Shown piece by piece: positions 26,654 through 35,746 of a stretch of 40,838 nucleotides of DNA; positions within the stretch are counted from its first letter, which is position 1; the number at the start of each line of letters is the position of its first letter. The translations under genes were made by a program, and so were the position numbers. Location: assembly GCF_008386575.1 (NCBI RefSeq), contig NZ_VUOA01000014.1:1-40838 (forward strand). The letters run 5' to 3'. The DNA comes from Salinarimonas soli (GTDB lineage: Bacteria; Pseudomonadota; Alphaproteobacteria; Rhizobiales; Beijerinckiaceae). The notes beneath the pieces are model-generated. The model had not been told where the DNA came from, ran no database searches, and saw only the letters and a list, made by a program, of their open reading frames with translations.

Positions 26654-27085
26654 ATGTCCGAACGCCCGCCCATGATGACCGCCGCGGAGGTCTCCGCCTT
26701 CCTCGATCGCGAGTTTCCGCAGATCCACATCGGCGGACGCTGCTTCCATGTCGAGGACATCGGGCCGATGTCGGCCCGCATGCGCATGGATTACCACGAG
26801 CGGCACGTCCGGCCGGGCGGAACCCTGTCGGGACCGTCCATGATGACGCTTGCCGATCTCGCGCTCTATGTCGCCATCCTCGGCCAGATCGGGCCGGTGG
26901 GGCTTGCGGTGACCACCAATCTCGCCTTCAACTTCCTGCGCAAGCCCGCCCAGCGGGCCCTCGTCGCCGAGTGCCGCATCCTCAAGCTTGGGAAGCGCCT
27001 CGCGGTCGGTGACGTCGAGATCCGCTCGCAGGGCGACGAGGCGATCGTCTGCCACGCGACAGGAACGTACTCCATCCCTGGATAA
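26654..27085 (+). CDS. PaaI-type hotdog thioesterase
   Basis: A 143-residue single hotdog domain of the PaaI/YigI acyl-CoA thioesterase type, hydrolysing acyl-CoA or aryl-CoA thioesters. Motifs include HVRPGGTLSGPSMMTLADLALY, where an HGG/GG-type loop and the catalytic acidic Asp are placed, and AVTTNLAFNFLRKP on the central helix and strand. The start could be ATG 26654 or ATG 26672. It is divergent from the ECHDC3-like gene, and the two may share control; CoA thioester clearance would fit both. Confidence 0.8.
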   Translation: MSERPPMMTAAEVSAFLDREFPQIHIGGRCFHVEDIGPMSARMRMDYHERHVRPGGTLSGPSMMTLADLALYVAILGQIGPVGLAVTTNLAFNFLRKPAQRALVAECRILKLGKRLAVGDVEIRSQGDEAIVCHATGTYSIPG

Positions 27086-27206
27086 GGCACCGACCGCTCC
27101 GACGATCACCGGGCAGGAGCCCCCGGCACAACCAGAAACAACTTGCACGCGCTCACCCTTGCGTCACATGATGCATCGCTACCTGTTCTGCGTGTGAGGT
27201 GTCCGC

Positions 27207-27866
27207 GTGTCCGGAGCGGTTCGTCGTGTCGCCCGATGTCTCGTCGTCGGGGCTTTCGCAATGGGTCCCGCGCAGGCCGACGAGGCGCATAGCGTGTTCT
27301 TCGCGGGCCTTGATGCGGGCCATTCGCTGCATGCTCACATCGGCTTTAAGCAGGCGCTCACGGATTCGCTGGACCGATCGGGCTTTGTCGCCATGGGCAT
27401 CCTGGGTGCGGGCGGACGCAAGCGGGACGGCGATCATCCGCTGCAGCTCGGGCTTCTCGGCGGCTATCAATGGGCCATGCCCCGGATCCATGCCGCCCTC
27501 TTCCTGGGCCCCGAGGGCGAGCGGGACGGCGGATTGCGGCTGGGCGTGCGGGCCCAGGGCGAAATCTGGGCGCGCCCGTCCGATGAGACGCTGCTCACGG
27601 CCACCCTGATCGCAGGCTCGGCCCGGCCGCAGGCCTGGGGACGGGTCTCGGCCGGCTACAAGGCCTGGGACGAGACCTTCGTCGGCCCCGAACTGTCCCT
27701 CAAGCGGGAGCGCGACTGGACCGAATGGCGGGCCGGCGTGCACGTCACCGGCCCGACCTTCGCCGGGGTGACCTGGCGTGTCTCGGCGGGGCGCAGCTTC
27801 GCGGAGGGCGGTCGCGAAGGCTTCTATGGCGGGCTCTCGGGCCACATCCGGTTCGGCGGCCCCTGA
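27207..27866 (+). CDS. bcsS: BcsS-like cellulose biosynthesis protein
   Basis: A 219-residue secreted protein with a signal peptide (MSGAVRRVARCLVVGAF, cleavage near AQA-DE) and a repeated beta-strand pattern of GLDAGHS, LGLLGGYQW, LGVRAQGEIWA and WRVSAGRSF, which suggests a small beta-barrel. It matches the BcsS family found beside cellulose-synthase genes in alphaproteobacteria; its exact role is not established. No bcsA, bcsB or other cellulose gene lies in the window. Start is GTG 27207, giving a clean signal peptide. It may instead belong to an unrelated small outer-membrane family. Confidence 0.65.
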   Translation: MSGAVRRVARCLVVGAFAMGPAQADEAHSVFFAGLDAGHSLHAHIGFKQALTDSLDRSGFVAMGILGAGGRKRDGDHPLQLGLLGGYQWAMPRIHAALFLGPEGERDGGLRLGVRAQGEIWARPSDETLLTATLIAGSARPQAWGRVSAGYKAWDETFVGPELSLKRERDWTEWRAGVHVTGPTFAGVTWRVSAGRSFAEGGREGFYGGLSGHIRFGGP

Positions 27867-27902
27867 CCTCGCTCGACGGGAGCAAGGCCTGGTACCGGCG
27901 CG

Positions 27903-28640
27903 TCAGCCCTTCGTGCGCAGGGTCGAGCGCCCGCCGTCGACCCCGATGATCTGACCCGTGACCCACGAAGCTTCGGCGGACACGAGGAAGGCCGCGAGAG
28001 GGCCGATGTCGCCGGGCTCGCCCAGCCGCTGCAGCGCATGCATCCCGGCGATCGCCGTCGCCATCGTCTCGTTGGCCGTGAGGGGGCGGGCCAGCTCGGT
28101 CCGGGTCAGGGACGGCGCGATGGCGTTGACGCGGATCTTCGGCGCGAGCTCGGCCGCAAGCGCCAGGGTCAGGCCCTCGACGGCGCCCTTCGCCATAGCG
28201 ACCGAGGCATGCGCCGCGAAACCCTGGCTCGCCGCGACCGTGGAGAACAGGACGATGCCCGGCGAGCCCTCGGCGGATTTGAGGGCCGGCAGAGCGGCCT
28301 GGACCGCGCGCAGGGCACCGAGGGCATTGATCCGGAAATCCTGAACCGCGTCCGCCTCGCTGACCCGCGCGGCAGGCTTCAGGTTGATGGTGCCGACCGC
28401 ATAGACGAGTCCGGCCACGTGGCCCCGTTGCGCCGCCTCCTCCGTCGCCTGGCGGAGCGTGGCGTCGTCGAGGATATCGCCTGCGGTGGTGCCGGCAGCG
28501 CCGACGGCTCGCGCGGCCTCGGCGAGACGACCCGCATCGCGGGCCACGAGGTGAACGGCATAGCCCTTCTCGACGAGCGCGCGGGCCGTCGCCGCCCCGA
28601 TGCCCCCCGAACCGCCATAGACCAGCACCACTCCCGACAT
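27903..28640 (-). CDS. SDR-family protein lacking the catalytic tyrosine
   Basis: A 245-residue short-chain dehydrogenase/reductase. The nucleotide loop GGSGGIG (9-15), Asn-105, Ser-133 and Lys-151 of the usual active site are present, but the expected Tyr of the YxxxK motif is Val-147 (SVAMAK). The C-terminal part has PSLTRTELARPL and the family ending ITGQIIGVDGG-like VTGQIIGVDGG. Without the tyrosine, normal carbonyl reduction is doubtful; it may be a binding or structural member or use another residue. It is divergent from the DUF2256 gene. Substrate is unknown. Confidence 0.85.
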   Translation of the reverse strand: MSGVVLVYGGSGGIGAATARALVEKGYAVHLVARDAGRLAEAARAVGAAGTTAGDILDDATLRQATEEAAQRGHVAGLVYAVGTINLKPAARVSEADAVQDFRINALGALRAVQAALPALKSAEGSPGIVLFSTVAASQGFAAHASVAMAKGAVEGLTLALAAELAPKIRVNAIAPSLTRTELARPLTANETMATAIAGMHALQRLGEPGDIGPLAAFLVSAEASWVTGQIIGVDGGRSTLRTKG

Positions 28641-28741
28641 GCACGCCCCTTTGTCTCATTGATGCCACGCGGGCGTTGAGCTAGCGCGGGCGTGGGGCAT
28701 GTCGACGGGCCTGCGTCGCCCCACCGCAGGAGAGGCGAGCG

Positions 28742-28921
28742 ATGGCGCGGATGCGCAAGAAGGGCGATCTCCCCACGAAGGACTGCGCGTCGTGCGGCCG
28801 GCCCTTCGCCTGGCGCAAGAAGTGGGAGCGGGTCTGGGACGAGGTTCGTTACTGCTCAGACCGCTGCCGGGCCGAAGCCAAGCGCGGCAAGGACGCCGCC
28901 GACGCTCCCGGGCGGTCCTGA
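28742..28921 (+). CDS. DUF2256 zinc-ribbon-like small protein
   Basis: A 59-residue protein below usual length cut-offs. It starts MARMRKKGDLPTKDCASCGR and has four cysteines as CASC and CSDRC flanking the conserved PFAWRKKWERVWDEVRYC, a small zinc-binding module typical of DUF2256. A purine-rich AGGAGAGGCG precedes the ATG. Function is unknown in the family. It is monocistronic and convergent with rpsI, with the shared hairpin at 28930-28953 just past its stop. Confidence 0.88.
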   Translation: MARMRKKGDLPTKDCASCGRPFAWRKKWERVWDEVRYCSDRCRAEAKRGKDAADAPGRS

Positions 28922-28929
28922 AACGAAAA

Positions 28930-28953
28930 ACGGGGAGGCTCTCGCCTCCCCGT
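28930..28953 (-). terminator. Rho-independent terminator of the rplM-rpsI operon
   Basis: A perfect 10-bp stem, ACGGGGAGGC with GCCTCCCCGT, loop TCTC. On the minus strand it is followed by TTTTTCGTTT, a good T-run, 27 bases past the rpsI stop. It also lies nine bases past the DUF2256 stop on the plus strand, where the T-run is missing. Confidence 0.9.
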
Positions 28954-28980
28954 CGAACCGAATGCCCGGTCCCGAGCGCC

Positions 28981-29457
28981 TTAGCGCTTCGAGAACTGGA
29001 ACGAGCGGCGGGCCTTCTTGCGGCCGTACTTCTTGCGCTCGACGACGCGCGGGTCGCGGGTCAGGAAGCCGCCCTTCTTGAGCGGGCCGCGAAGCTCCGG
29101 CTCGAAATAGGTGAGCGCCTTCGAGATGCCGTGGCGCACCGCGCCGGCCTGGCCCGAGAGACCGCCGCCGCGAACCGTGACGTTCACGTCGTACTGGGTG
29201 CCGCGGTCGACCAGCGCCATCGGCTGCTGGAGAACCATGCGGAGCACCGGACGGGCGAAGTACACCTCGAGCGCACGGCCGTTGACCGTGATTGTGCCGG
29301 AGCCCGGCTTGATCCACACGCGGGCGACCGCGTCCTTGCGCTTGCCGGTCGCGTAGGCGCGGCCTTGGGCGTCGAGCTTCTGGACGTGGCGGGGCGCCTC
29401 GGCCTGGGCGGCGGGCGACTGGCCGGCGAGATCGGCGAGAGACTGCAGGGTCGCCAT
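28981..29457 (-). CDS. rpsI: 30S ribosomal protein S9
   Basis: S9 is a 30S head protein whose C-terminal tail reaches the P-site tRNA. The 158-residue protein carries an alphaproteobacterial N-terminal extension of about 30 residues, then the standard core with [14 protein letters not shown] and [15 protein letters not shown], and the conserved tail ending FSKR. It starts two bases after the rplM stop, the classic rplM-rpsI operon. Confidence 0.98.
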   Translation of the reverse strand: MATLQSLADLAGQSPAAQAEAPRHVQKLDAQGRAYATGKRKDAVARVWIKPGSGTITVNGRALEVYFARPVLRMVLQQPMALVDRGTQYDVNVTVRGGGLSGQAGAVRHGISKALTYFEPELRGPLKKGGFLTRDPRVVERKKYGRKKARRSFQFSKR

Positions 29458-29459
29458 GG

Positions 29460-29921
29460 TCACTGCCTCTTGTTCTTGGGGTTCAGGGCCGCGACGTCCA
29501 GCGGCACAGGCTGCTGAGCCACGTGGGGGTGCTCCGTGCCCTTGTAGACGCGCAGGTTGCCCATGATCTGGCGGAAGAGCGGGCCGCGGGGGAGCATGCG
29601 CTCCACGGCCTTCTCCACGACGCGCTCCGGGAAGCGCCCGTCGAGGATGAAGCGCGCGGTGCGCTCCTTGATGCCGCCCGGATAGCCGGTGTGGTGATAG
29701 TACACCTTCTGCTCGCGCTTGCGGCCGGTGAAGACCACCTTGTCGGCATTGATGACGATAACGTTGTCGCCGCAATCGACGTGGGGGGTGTAGCTCGGCT
29801 TGTGCTTGCCGCGCAGCCGCATGGCCACGACCGAAGCGAGACGGCCCACAACGAGGCCCTCCGCGTCGATGACCACCCACTTCTTGTCGACGTCGGCGGG
29901 CTTCAGCGAAAAAGTCTTCAT
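29460..29921 (-). CDS. rplM: 50S ribosomal protein L13
   Basis: L13 is an early-binding 50S assembly protein. The 153-residue sequence starts [15 protein letters not shown] and contains [28 protein letters not shown] and [10 protein letters not shown], all standard. It is first in the rplM-rpsI operon. Its upstream region has a near-consensus promoter, a palindrome and a leader hairpin, which suggests leader-based control. Confidence 0.98.
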   Translation of the reverse strand: MKTFSLKPADVDKKWVVIDAEGLVVGRLASVVAMRLRGKHKPSYTPHVDCGDNVIVINADKVVFTGRKREQKVYYHHTGYPGGIKERTARFILDGRFPERVVEKAVERMLPRGPLFRQIMGNLRVYKGTEHPHVAQQPVPLDVAALNPKNKRQ

Positions 29922-29952
29922 CGCGCTGTGTCCCTGGTTCCGAAACGAAGAA

Positions 29953-29972
29953 CCGCCGCGGGATCGCGGCGG
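29953..29972 (-). other. Attenuator-like hairpin in the rplM leader
   Basis: CCGCCGCG pairs with CGCGGCGG around ATCC, followed on the minus strand by TTCTTCGTTT. It starts only a few bases after the predicted transcription start and ends about 31 bases before rplM. It looks like a terminator or attenuator in a ribosomal-protein leader. Confidence 0.55.
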
Positions 29973-29984
29973 CTTGTGACCGGG

Positions 29985-30013
29985 GGTGTACGGGACGGAG
30001 CGCGCTTTGTCAA
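29985..30013 (-). promoter_or_regulatory. rplM promoter
   Basis: TTGACA, 17 bases, TACACC on the minus strand, with an expected start near 29978. The -35 matches consensus exactly and TACACC is a usual alphaproteobacterial -10 variant. Confidence 0.7.
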
Positions 30014-30017
30014 CGCG

Positions 30018-30033
30018 GTTCGCGATCGCGAAC
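30018..30033. promoter_or_regulatory. Perfect 16-bp palindrome upstream of the rplM promoter
   Basis: GTTCGCGATCGCGAAC reads the same on both strands and sits four bases upstream of the -35 element. It could be an operator; the regulator is unknown. Confidence 0.4.
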
Positions 30034-30116
30034 GCGGCTGAAAGCCTTATGCGGCAAGCGTTTGTGTGTCGCGGTAATTAGATACCGCACGTGTGACCGA
30101 ACCTGCTTACAGGAGA

Positions 30117-30146
30117 GGGGCGCGGACCGCGACCGGTCCGCGCCCC
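30117..30146 (-). terminator. Hairpin after groEL
   Basis: GGGGCGCGGACC pairs with GGTCCGCGCCCC around GCGACC, a perfect 12-bp stem 29 bases past the groEL stop. The following minus-strand sequence is TCTCCTGTAA, so the T-run is weak. A run of C's (30143-30153) borders it. Confidence 0.6.
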
Positions 30147-30174
30147 CCCCCCCTGATCCGACCCGTCGAGACGA

Positions 30175-31818
<1,644 letters not shown>

Positions 31819-31850
31819 TCAGACATGATGCTCGTCGCGCGAGGCCCCGT

Positions 31851-32165
31851 TCAGGCGGCCTTGCGCTGGGCTTCGGCGTGCTCCAGCACGCCCATGACGT
31901 CGGACTCCTTCATGATCAGGAGGTCCTGGCCGCCAATCTTCACCTCGGTGCCCGACCACTTGCCGAACAGCACGCGATCTCCGGGCTGCACGTCGAGCGG
32001 GTTCACCTTGCCGTGCTCATCGCGGGCACCGGGCCCCACCGCGATCACCTCGCCCTGCTGCGGCTTCTCCTTGGCCGTATCGGGGATGATGATCCCGCCG
32101 GCCGTCTTCTCCTCCGCCTCGATGCGGCGGACGACGATGCGGTCGTGAAGGGGACGAAACTTCAT
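31851..32165 (-). CDS. groES: 10 kDa co-chaperonin GroES
   Basis: GroES caps the GroEL cavity. The 104-residue sequence starts [14 protein letters not shown] and contains [18 protein letters not shown], the mobile loop that contacts GroEL, and [18 protein letters not shown]. First gene of the groES-groEL operon, with two stacked promoters and an imperfect CIRCE operator upstream. Confidence 0.98.
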   Translation of the reverse strand: MKFRPLHDRIVVRRIEAEEKTAGGIIIPDTAKEKPQQGEVIAVGPGARDEHGKVNPLDVQPGDRVLFGKWSGTEVKIGGQDLLIMKESDVMGVLEHAEAQRKAA

Positions 32166-32255
32166 CTCTGTCCTCCAAGAAATGCGAGTCAGATGGTCGT
32201 CTGTCGAAGCGTCGGCGGCCTCGCGACAAGCGCCGCCGTAACGCTCCGGGCGATG

Positions 32256-32284
32256 AGCTAGGCGCGGGATTTCGGCCGTTCAAG
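32256..32284 (-). promoter_or_regulatory. Heat-shock (RpoH-type) promoter of groESL
   Basis: On the minus strand CTTGAA, then CCTAGCT 18 bases after CTTG, fits the alphaproteobacterial sigma-32 pattern CTTG-N17/18-CCTATNT with one mismatch. It gives a leader of about 85 nt before groES. Confidence 0.55.
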
Positions 32285-32298
32285 AGCCCCGTCCGAAA

Positions 32299-32327
32299 AT
32301 TTTGGCAGTCAGCGCGTCGAGTGCCAA
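32299..32327 (-). promoter_or_regulatory. Sigma-70-like promoter of groESL
   Basis: TTGGCA, 17 bases, CAAAAT on the minus strand; the expected start is near 32292. It lies within the CIRCE-like element, so HrcA binding would block it. Confidence 0.45.
32302..32327. promoter_or_regulatory. Imperfect CIRCE (HrcA operator)
   Basis: TTGGCAGTC, eight bases, GAGTGCCAA. The arms pair at eight of nine positions; CIRCE is normally TTAGCACTC-N9-GAGTGCTAA. The spacer is one base short and one arm has G for C, so binding could be weakened. Position over a groESL promoter supports the call. Confidence 0.6.
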
Positions 32328-32345
32328 GCGCAAGCGTGCCGGGAT

Positions 32346-32375
32346 TTGTCAGCAGACCGGGGCCCATGCTGCTAA
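32346..32375 (+). promoter_or_regulatory. Candidate usg promoter
   Basis: TTGTCA, 18 bases, TGCTAA. Only pattern and position support it. Apart from the groESL and usg signals the 334-base gap 32166-32499 shows nothing else. Confidence 0.3.
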
Positions 32376-32499
32376 GGCTATGGAACAAAACACTAATTTC
32401 GTGGATTGAGCTTGAGCGTGGCGGCTGTTCGCGGCACCCTCGTGGGTGCGCAACACGCGGGCCGTCACGCGCGTTGCGCGTCAAGCCAATGGAGGTCCC

Positions 32500-32769
32500 A
32501 TGGTCTCGAAGGAGTTCATCCGTCAGCTCGAGGGTTACGGGCTGACCACCGCCACCATCCTCTACCGGATGCCCGACCATCCGTCCTTCCTCCAGAGCTA
32601 CATCTGGCAGGAATACGACTTGGCGCCGCGCTTCCCCATCCTGCACGAATTCCTGGACTTCTGGACCCGCGAGCTCGAGGGGCCGCTCCATTCCGTCACG
32701 GTCGCGCATTCGCGCCTGATCAAGCCGGCGGAGTTCAAGAAGGTGGACGGCGTGCTCACGATTCACTGA
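32500..32769 (+). CDS. usg: Usg family protein
   Basis: An 89-residue protein of the Usg family, known from early work as an open frame near tryptophan genes; it has been called a possible partner of phosphoribosylanthranilate isomerase, without proof. Recognisable parts are KEFIRQLEGYGLTTATILYRMPDH and FLDFWTRELEGPLHSVTVAH. GGAGGT precedes ATG 32500 by three bases. No trp gene is in the window; it is divergent from groESL and followed by exoD 82 bases later. Confidence 0.9.
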   Translation: MVSKEFIRQLEGYGLTTATILYRMPDHPSFLQSYIWQEYDLAPRFPILHEFLDFWTRELEGPLHSVTVAHSRLIKPAEFKKVDGVLTIH

Positions 32770-32851
32770 GGGACGGCCGCGATCGGGAGCTTTCCGGGCG
32801 GGGCCGCGTGGGTTACAGGAGCAGGACAGCCTGATCCCAGCAAGGCCCCTC

Positions 32852-33448
32852 TTGGCTCGCACGACCCGCACATCCGAAATCCTCATGTCGCTTGCCGCGC
32901 ACGGGGGCGAGCGCCAGACCGTGGGCGAGATCATGGCGGTGCTGCGCGACCGGGCCTTCGCCCTGCTCGTGGTGCTTCTCGGGCTCCCGAACTGCCTACC
33001 GATGCCCCCGCCGATCCCGCTCGTCTGCGGCATCCTGCTGGCCTTCGTCGCGCTTCAGATCGCGGCCGGGCGACAGGCCCCTTGGCTGCCCCGCGCGCTT
33101 CTGCTGCGCTCCGTGCGGCAGAGCGACGTCTCGCGGGCCGCGGGCCGGGCCGTGCCGGTGTTCCGGCGGCTGGAGCGCTGGTCGCGTCCACGCCTCCTCG
33201 TCTTCGACACGGGGGCGGCGATGCGGGTGGTCGGGCTCATGCTCCTGGCGCTCGCCCTGGGACTGCTCGTCGCGGCTCCCGTCGTCGGGCAGATCCCGCT
33301 CGGCCTCGCCGTATGCCTCGTGGGTCTGGGCCTCGTGGAGCGGGACGGCGTGGTCGTGCTGAGCGGTCTCCTGATCGGCGCCATCGGCGTCGCGCTCAGC
33401 GCGGGCTTCGTCTACGCGATCGTTGCCGGCATCGATCTTCTGAACTGA
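32852..33448 (+). CDS. exoD: ExoD family membrane protein
   Basis: A 198-residue inner-membrane protein of the ExoD family, named for a Sinorhizobium gene needed for exopolysaccharide production and alkaline tolerance; the molecular function is unknown. It has a short soluble start RTSEILMSLAAHGGERQTVGEIMAVLRD, the family segment LLGLPNCLPMPPPIPLVCGILLAF, and two to three further membrane helices near the C-terminus. TTG 32852 is used since it retains the RTSEIL start shared by the family; ATG 32885 is the fallback. It ends eight bases from the convergent GGDEF/EAL gene. Confidence 0.85.
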   Translation: MARTTRTSEILMSLAAHGGERQTVGEIMAVLRDRAFALLVVLLGLPNCLPMPPPIPLVCGILLAFVALQIAAGRQAPWLPRALLLRSVRQSDVSRAAGRAVPVFRRLERWSRPRLLVFDTGAAMRVVGLMLLALALGLLVAAPVVGQIPLGLAVCLVGLGLVERDGVVVLSGLLIGAIGVALSAGFVYAIVAGIDLLN

Positions 33449-33456
33449 GCCGCCCG

Positions 33457-35655
33457 TCAGGCCGCCGATGCGCTCTCGTCGGGCGGAGCGATGCCGAGAA
33501 GGACATCCACCTCCGCGGCGGGGATCGGCCGGGAGAACAGGAACCCCTGGAGCTGGTGGCAGCCGAGCGCCTGCAGGAAGCGGTGCTGCTCCTTCGTTTC
33601 CACGCCCTCGGCGGTCACGGTGAGCCCGAGCGCCCGGCCGAGATGGACGATGGAGTGAACCAGGATCGCCGACTCCCCCGTCGCCTCCATGGATTCAAGG
33701 AAGGACCGGTCGATCTTGATCTTGTCGAAGGCGAAGCGCCGCAGATAGATCAAGCTCGAATAGCCCGTGCCGAAGTCGTCGAGCGCGAGGTGCACGCCGA
33801 GCGCCCGCAGCTCCATCATCGCGGCCTCGGCGGCGTCGGCGTCCTCGACCACCACGCCCTCGGTCAGCTCCAGCTCGAGGCGGGTCGCATCGAACCCCGT
33901 CTCCTCCAGGGCGTCGACGACCTTCGCGACGAAGTCGCGGTGGCGGAACTGGATCGGCGACACGTTCACCGCGATGCGCAGGCCCGGCCAGCGCTTCCCG
34001 TCCGTGAACGCGCGGCGCAGGACCCATTCACCGAGCGGGATGATGAGACCCCGCTCCTCGGCCATGGGGATGAAGCGGTCTGGCGCGATGAGCCCCTGCG
34101 TAGGGTGGGGCCAGCGCACGAGCGCCTCCAGTCCGACCACGGTCTGGCCGTCGGCGGAGAACAGAGGCTGGTAATGCAGGGCGAGCTGGTCGGTCGCGAT
34201 CGCGTCGCGCAGGTCGTCCTCGACCACCTTGCGCAGGCGGATAGCCTCGTCCATCTGGCTTACGAAGAACGAGTAGCGGTTCCGGCCCTCGCTCTTCGAC
34301 TGGTAGAGCGCCGTGTCGGCCAGACGCATCAGGCCCTCGCGGTCGAGACCGTGCTCCGGGGCGAGCGCCACGCCGATCGACACGCCGACGCTGACGGGCG
34401 CCTCGCCGAGCTCGAAGGGATGCGTCAGCTCGTCGAGGATGCGGCGGGCGAGACTCTCGGCATCGACCCGGGAGCGGACCTGCGTCTGGATGACGGCGAA
34501 CTCGTCGCCCCCGAAGCGGGCGAGCGTGTCGGCCCCGCGCAGGAGCCGACCCAAGCGCTCGGCGACCCGCTTCAGGAGCTCGTCGCCGGCCTGGTGCCCG
34601 TAGGTGTCGTTGACCTCCTTGAACCGGTCGAGGTCGAGGAACATGACCGCGAGCCCCTCCCCCGTGCGGGAGATGCGGGCGAGCTCCTGATCGAGGCGCT
34701 CGCCGAAGAGGAGGCGGTTTGGGAGGCCGCAGAGGGGATCGCGTCCCACGAGGCTCTGCGCCTTCTCCTGGGTGGCCGCGAGGTCGCGGGCGATGGTGCG
34801 AACGTGCCCCATGATGAAGGCGAACATCGCGAAGGTAACGATGGTGCCGATGAGCGTAAGGGGCAGGAGGCGCTCGAGGAGCATCTGGCCGGGCCGATCG
34901 GCGGTCCAGCTCAGATGGGCGGCTGTGCCGATGCGCTCGTCGCCGAAACCGAGGCCCGCCTGATCCGCCGGGAGCGGGCCGGAATGCACGGCGAAATCGC
35001 GCACGCCGTGCAGCTCGGCGAGGCGCCGCAGGCTCGCCTCGTCGATGCGGCGCATGCCGACGGCGAGGATGAATCCGTCAGCGGAGGGAACCCGGTTCGG
35101 AACGGCGACGAGCCCGTAGACCGACCCGTCCACCCGCAGGAGACGGGTGAGGCCCTGGCTGATGTTGAGCTGGATCAGGGGCGAGCCCTTCACAGGCAGG
35201 CCGCTCAGGCGAAGCTCCGCCGACCTGATGAGCTCGGGCAGCATCACGCCGGCAACCTCGAAGGCCGCGCGGCCAGCTGCATCACCCTCGGCCGGGCTCA
35301 CCGCCGGCAGGCCCGTCGCGTCCACCCAATACACGGCCGAGACGTCGAAGAGCGGAACGATCCGCGCGGAGGACTGGCGCAAGGCGTCGCCCGGCTGGAG
35401 ATCGGCGGGGCTCTCGACCGCCTTGCGCAGGGCGGTGGCAAGCTGGCTCTCCAGATCCTGGAGCCGCTGCTCGATCGCGGCGGCGAGCTGGAGGCGCTGG
35501 CGTTCGGCGGCCTCCATGTCGGCCGTCTGGCTGCTCAGGAAGATCGTCAGCAGGACGAACCCGATGGTTCCGCACAGTAGCATCGCCGTCGGCCAGAACA
35601 GCCGGTGGAGCAGCTGGGCGAAGGATCGGCGGCTTGTCGGTAGGCTGCTCGCCAT
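33457..35655 (-). CDS. Membrane GGDEF/EAL cyclic-di-GMP enzyme
   Basis: A 732-residue bifunctional diguanylate cyclase/phosphodiesterase. It has a first membrane helix (about 21-43), a periplasmic sensor of about 240 residues (possibly CHASE4-like), a second helix (about 285-307), a GGDEF domain and an EAL domain. GGDEF is intact at 382-386 with the inhibitory RxxD site (Arg-373 to Asp-376). EAL at 510-512, NVSP, ELTEG, LDDFGTG, DKIKID and AEGVE are all kept, so both activities are possible. It follows the Anbu gene by 91 bases on the same strand. Co-transcription with Anbu is possible; a link in function would be inference. Confidence 0.92.
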   Translation of the reverse strand: MASSLPTSRRSFAQLLHRLFWPTAMLLCGTIGFVLLTIFLSSQTADMEAAERQRLQLAAAIEQRLQDLESQLATALRKAVESPADLQPGDALRQSSARIVPLFDVSAVYWVDATGLPAVSPAEGDAAGRAAFEVAGVMLPELIRSAELRLSGLPVKGSPLIQLNISQGLTRLLRVDGSVYGLVAVPNRVPSADGFILAVGMRRIDEASLRRLAELHGVRDFAVHSGPLPADQAGLGFGDERIGTAAHLSWTADRPGQMLLERLLPLTLIGTIVTFAMFAFIMGHVRTIARDLAATQEKAQSLVGRDPLCGLPNRLLFGERLDQELARISRTGEGLAVMFLDLDRFKEVNDTYGHQAGDELLKRVAERLGRLLRGADTLARFGGDEFAVIQTQVRSRVDAESLARRILDELTHPFELGEAPVSVGVSIGVALAPEHGLDREGLMRLADTALYQSKSEGRNRYSFFVSQMDEAIRLRKVVEDDLRDAIATDQLALHYQPLFSADGQTVVGLEALVRWPHPTQGLIAPDRFIPMAEERGLIIPLGEWVLRRAFTDGKRWPGLRIAVNVSPIQFRHRDFVAKVVDALEETGFDATRLELELTEGVVVEDADAAEAAMMELRALGVHLALDDFGTGYSSLIYLRRFAFDKIKIDRSFLESMEATGESAILVHSIVHLGRALGLTVTAEGVETKEQHRFLQALGCHQLQGFLFSRPIPAAEVDVLLGIAPPDESASAA

Positions 35656-35746
35656 GTCGAGTCCCGGTGAGGATGGACCCCGACCTTGCGCGCCTTCCGT
35701 TTAAATCGCGTTGCGCCGGAGGGTAAATCTTCCCCGAACCGGATGA

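Noticed and set aside
30143-30153. Run of C's near the groEL terminator as a slippage or regulatory signal
   Set aside because: It lies outside any gene and partly forms the terminator stem; length may be a sequencing artefact.
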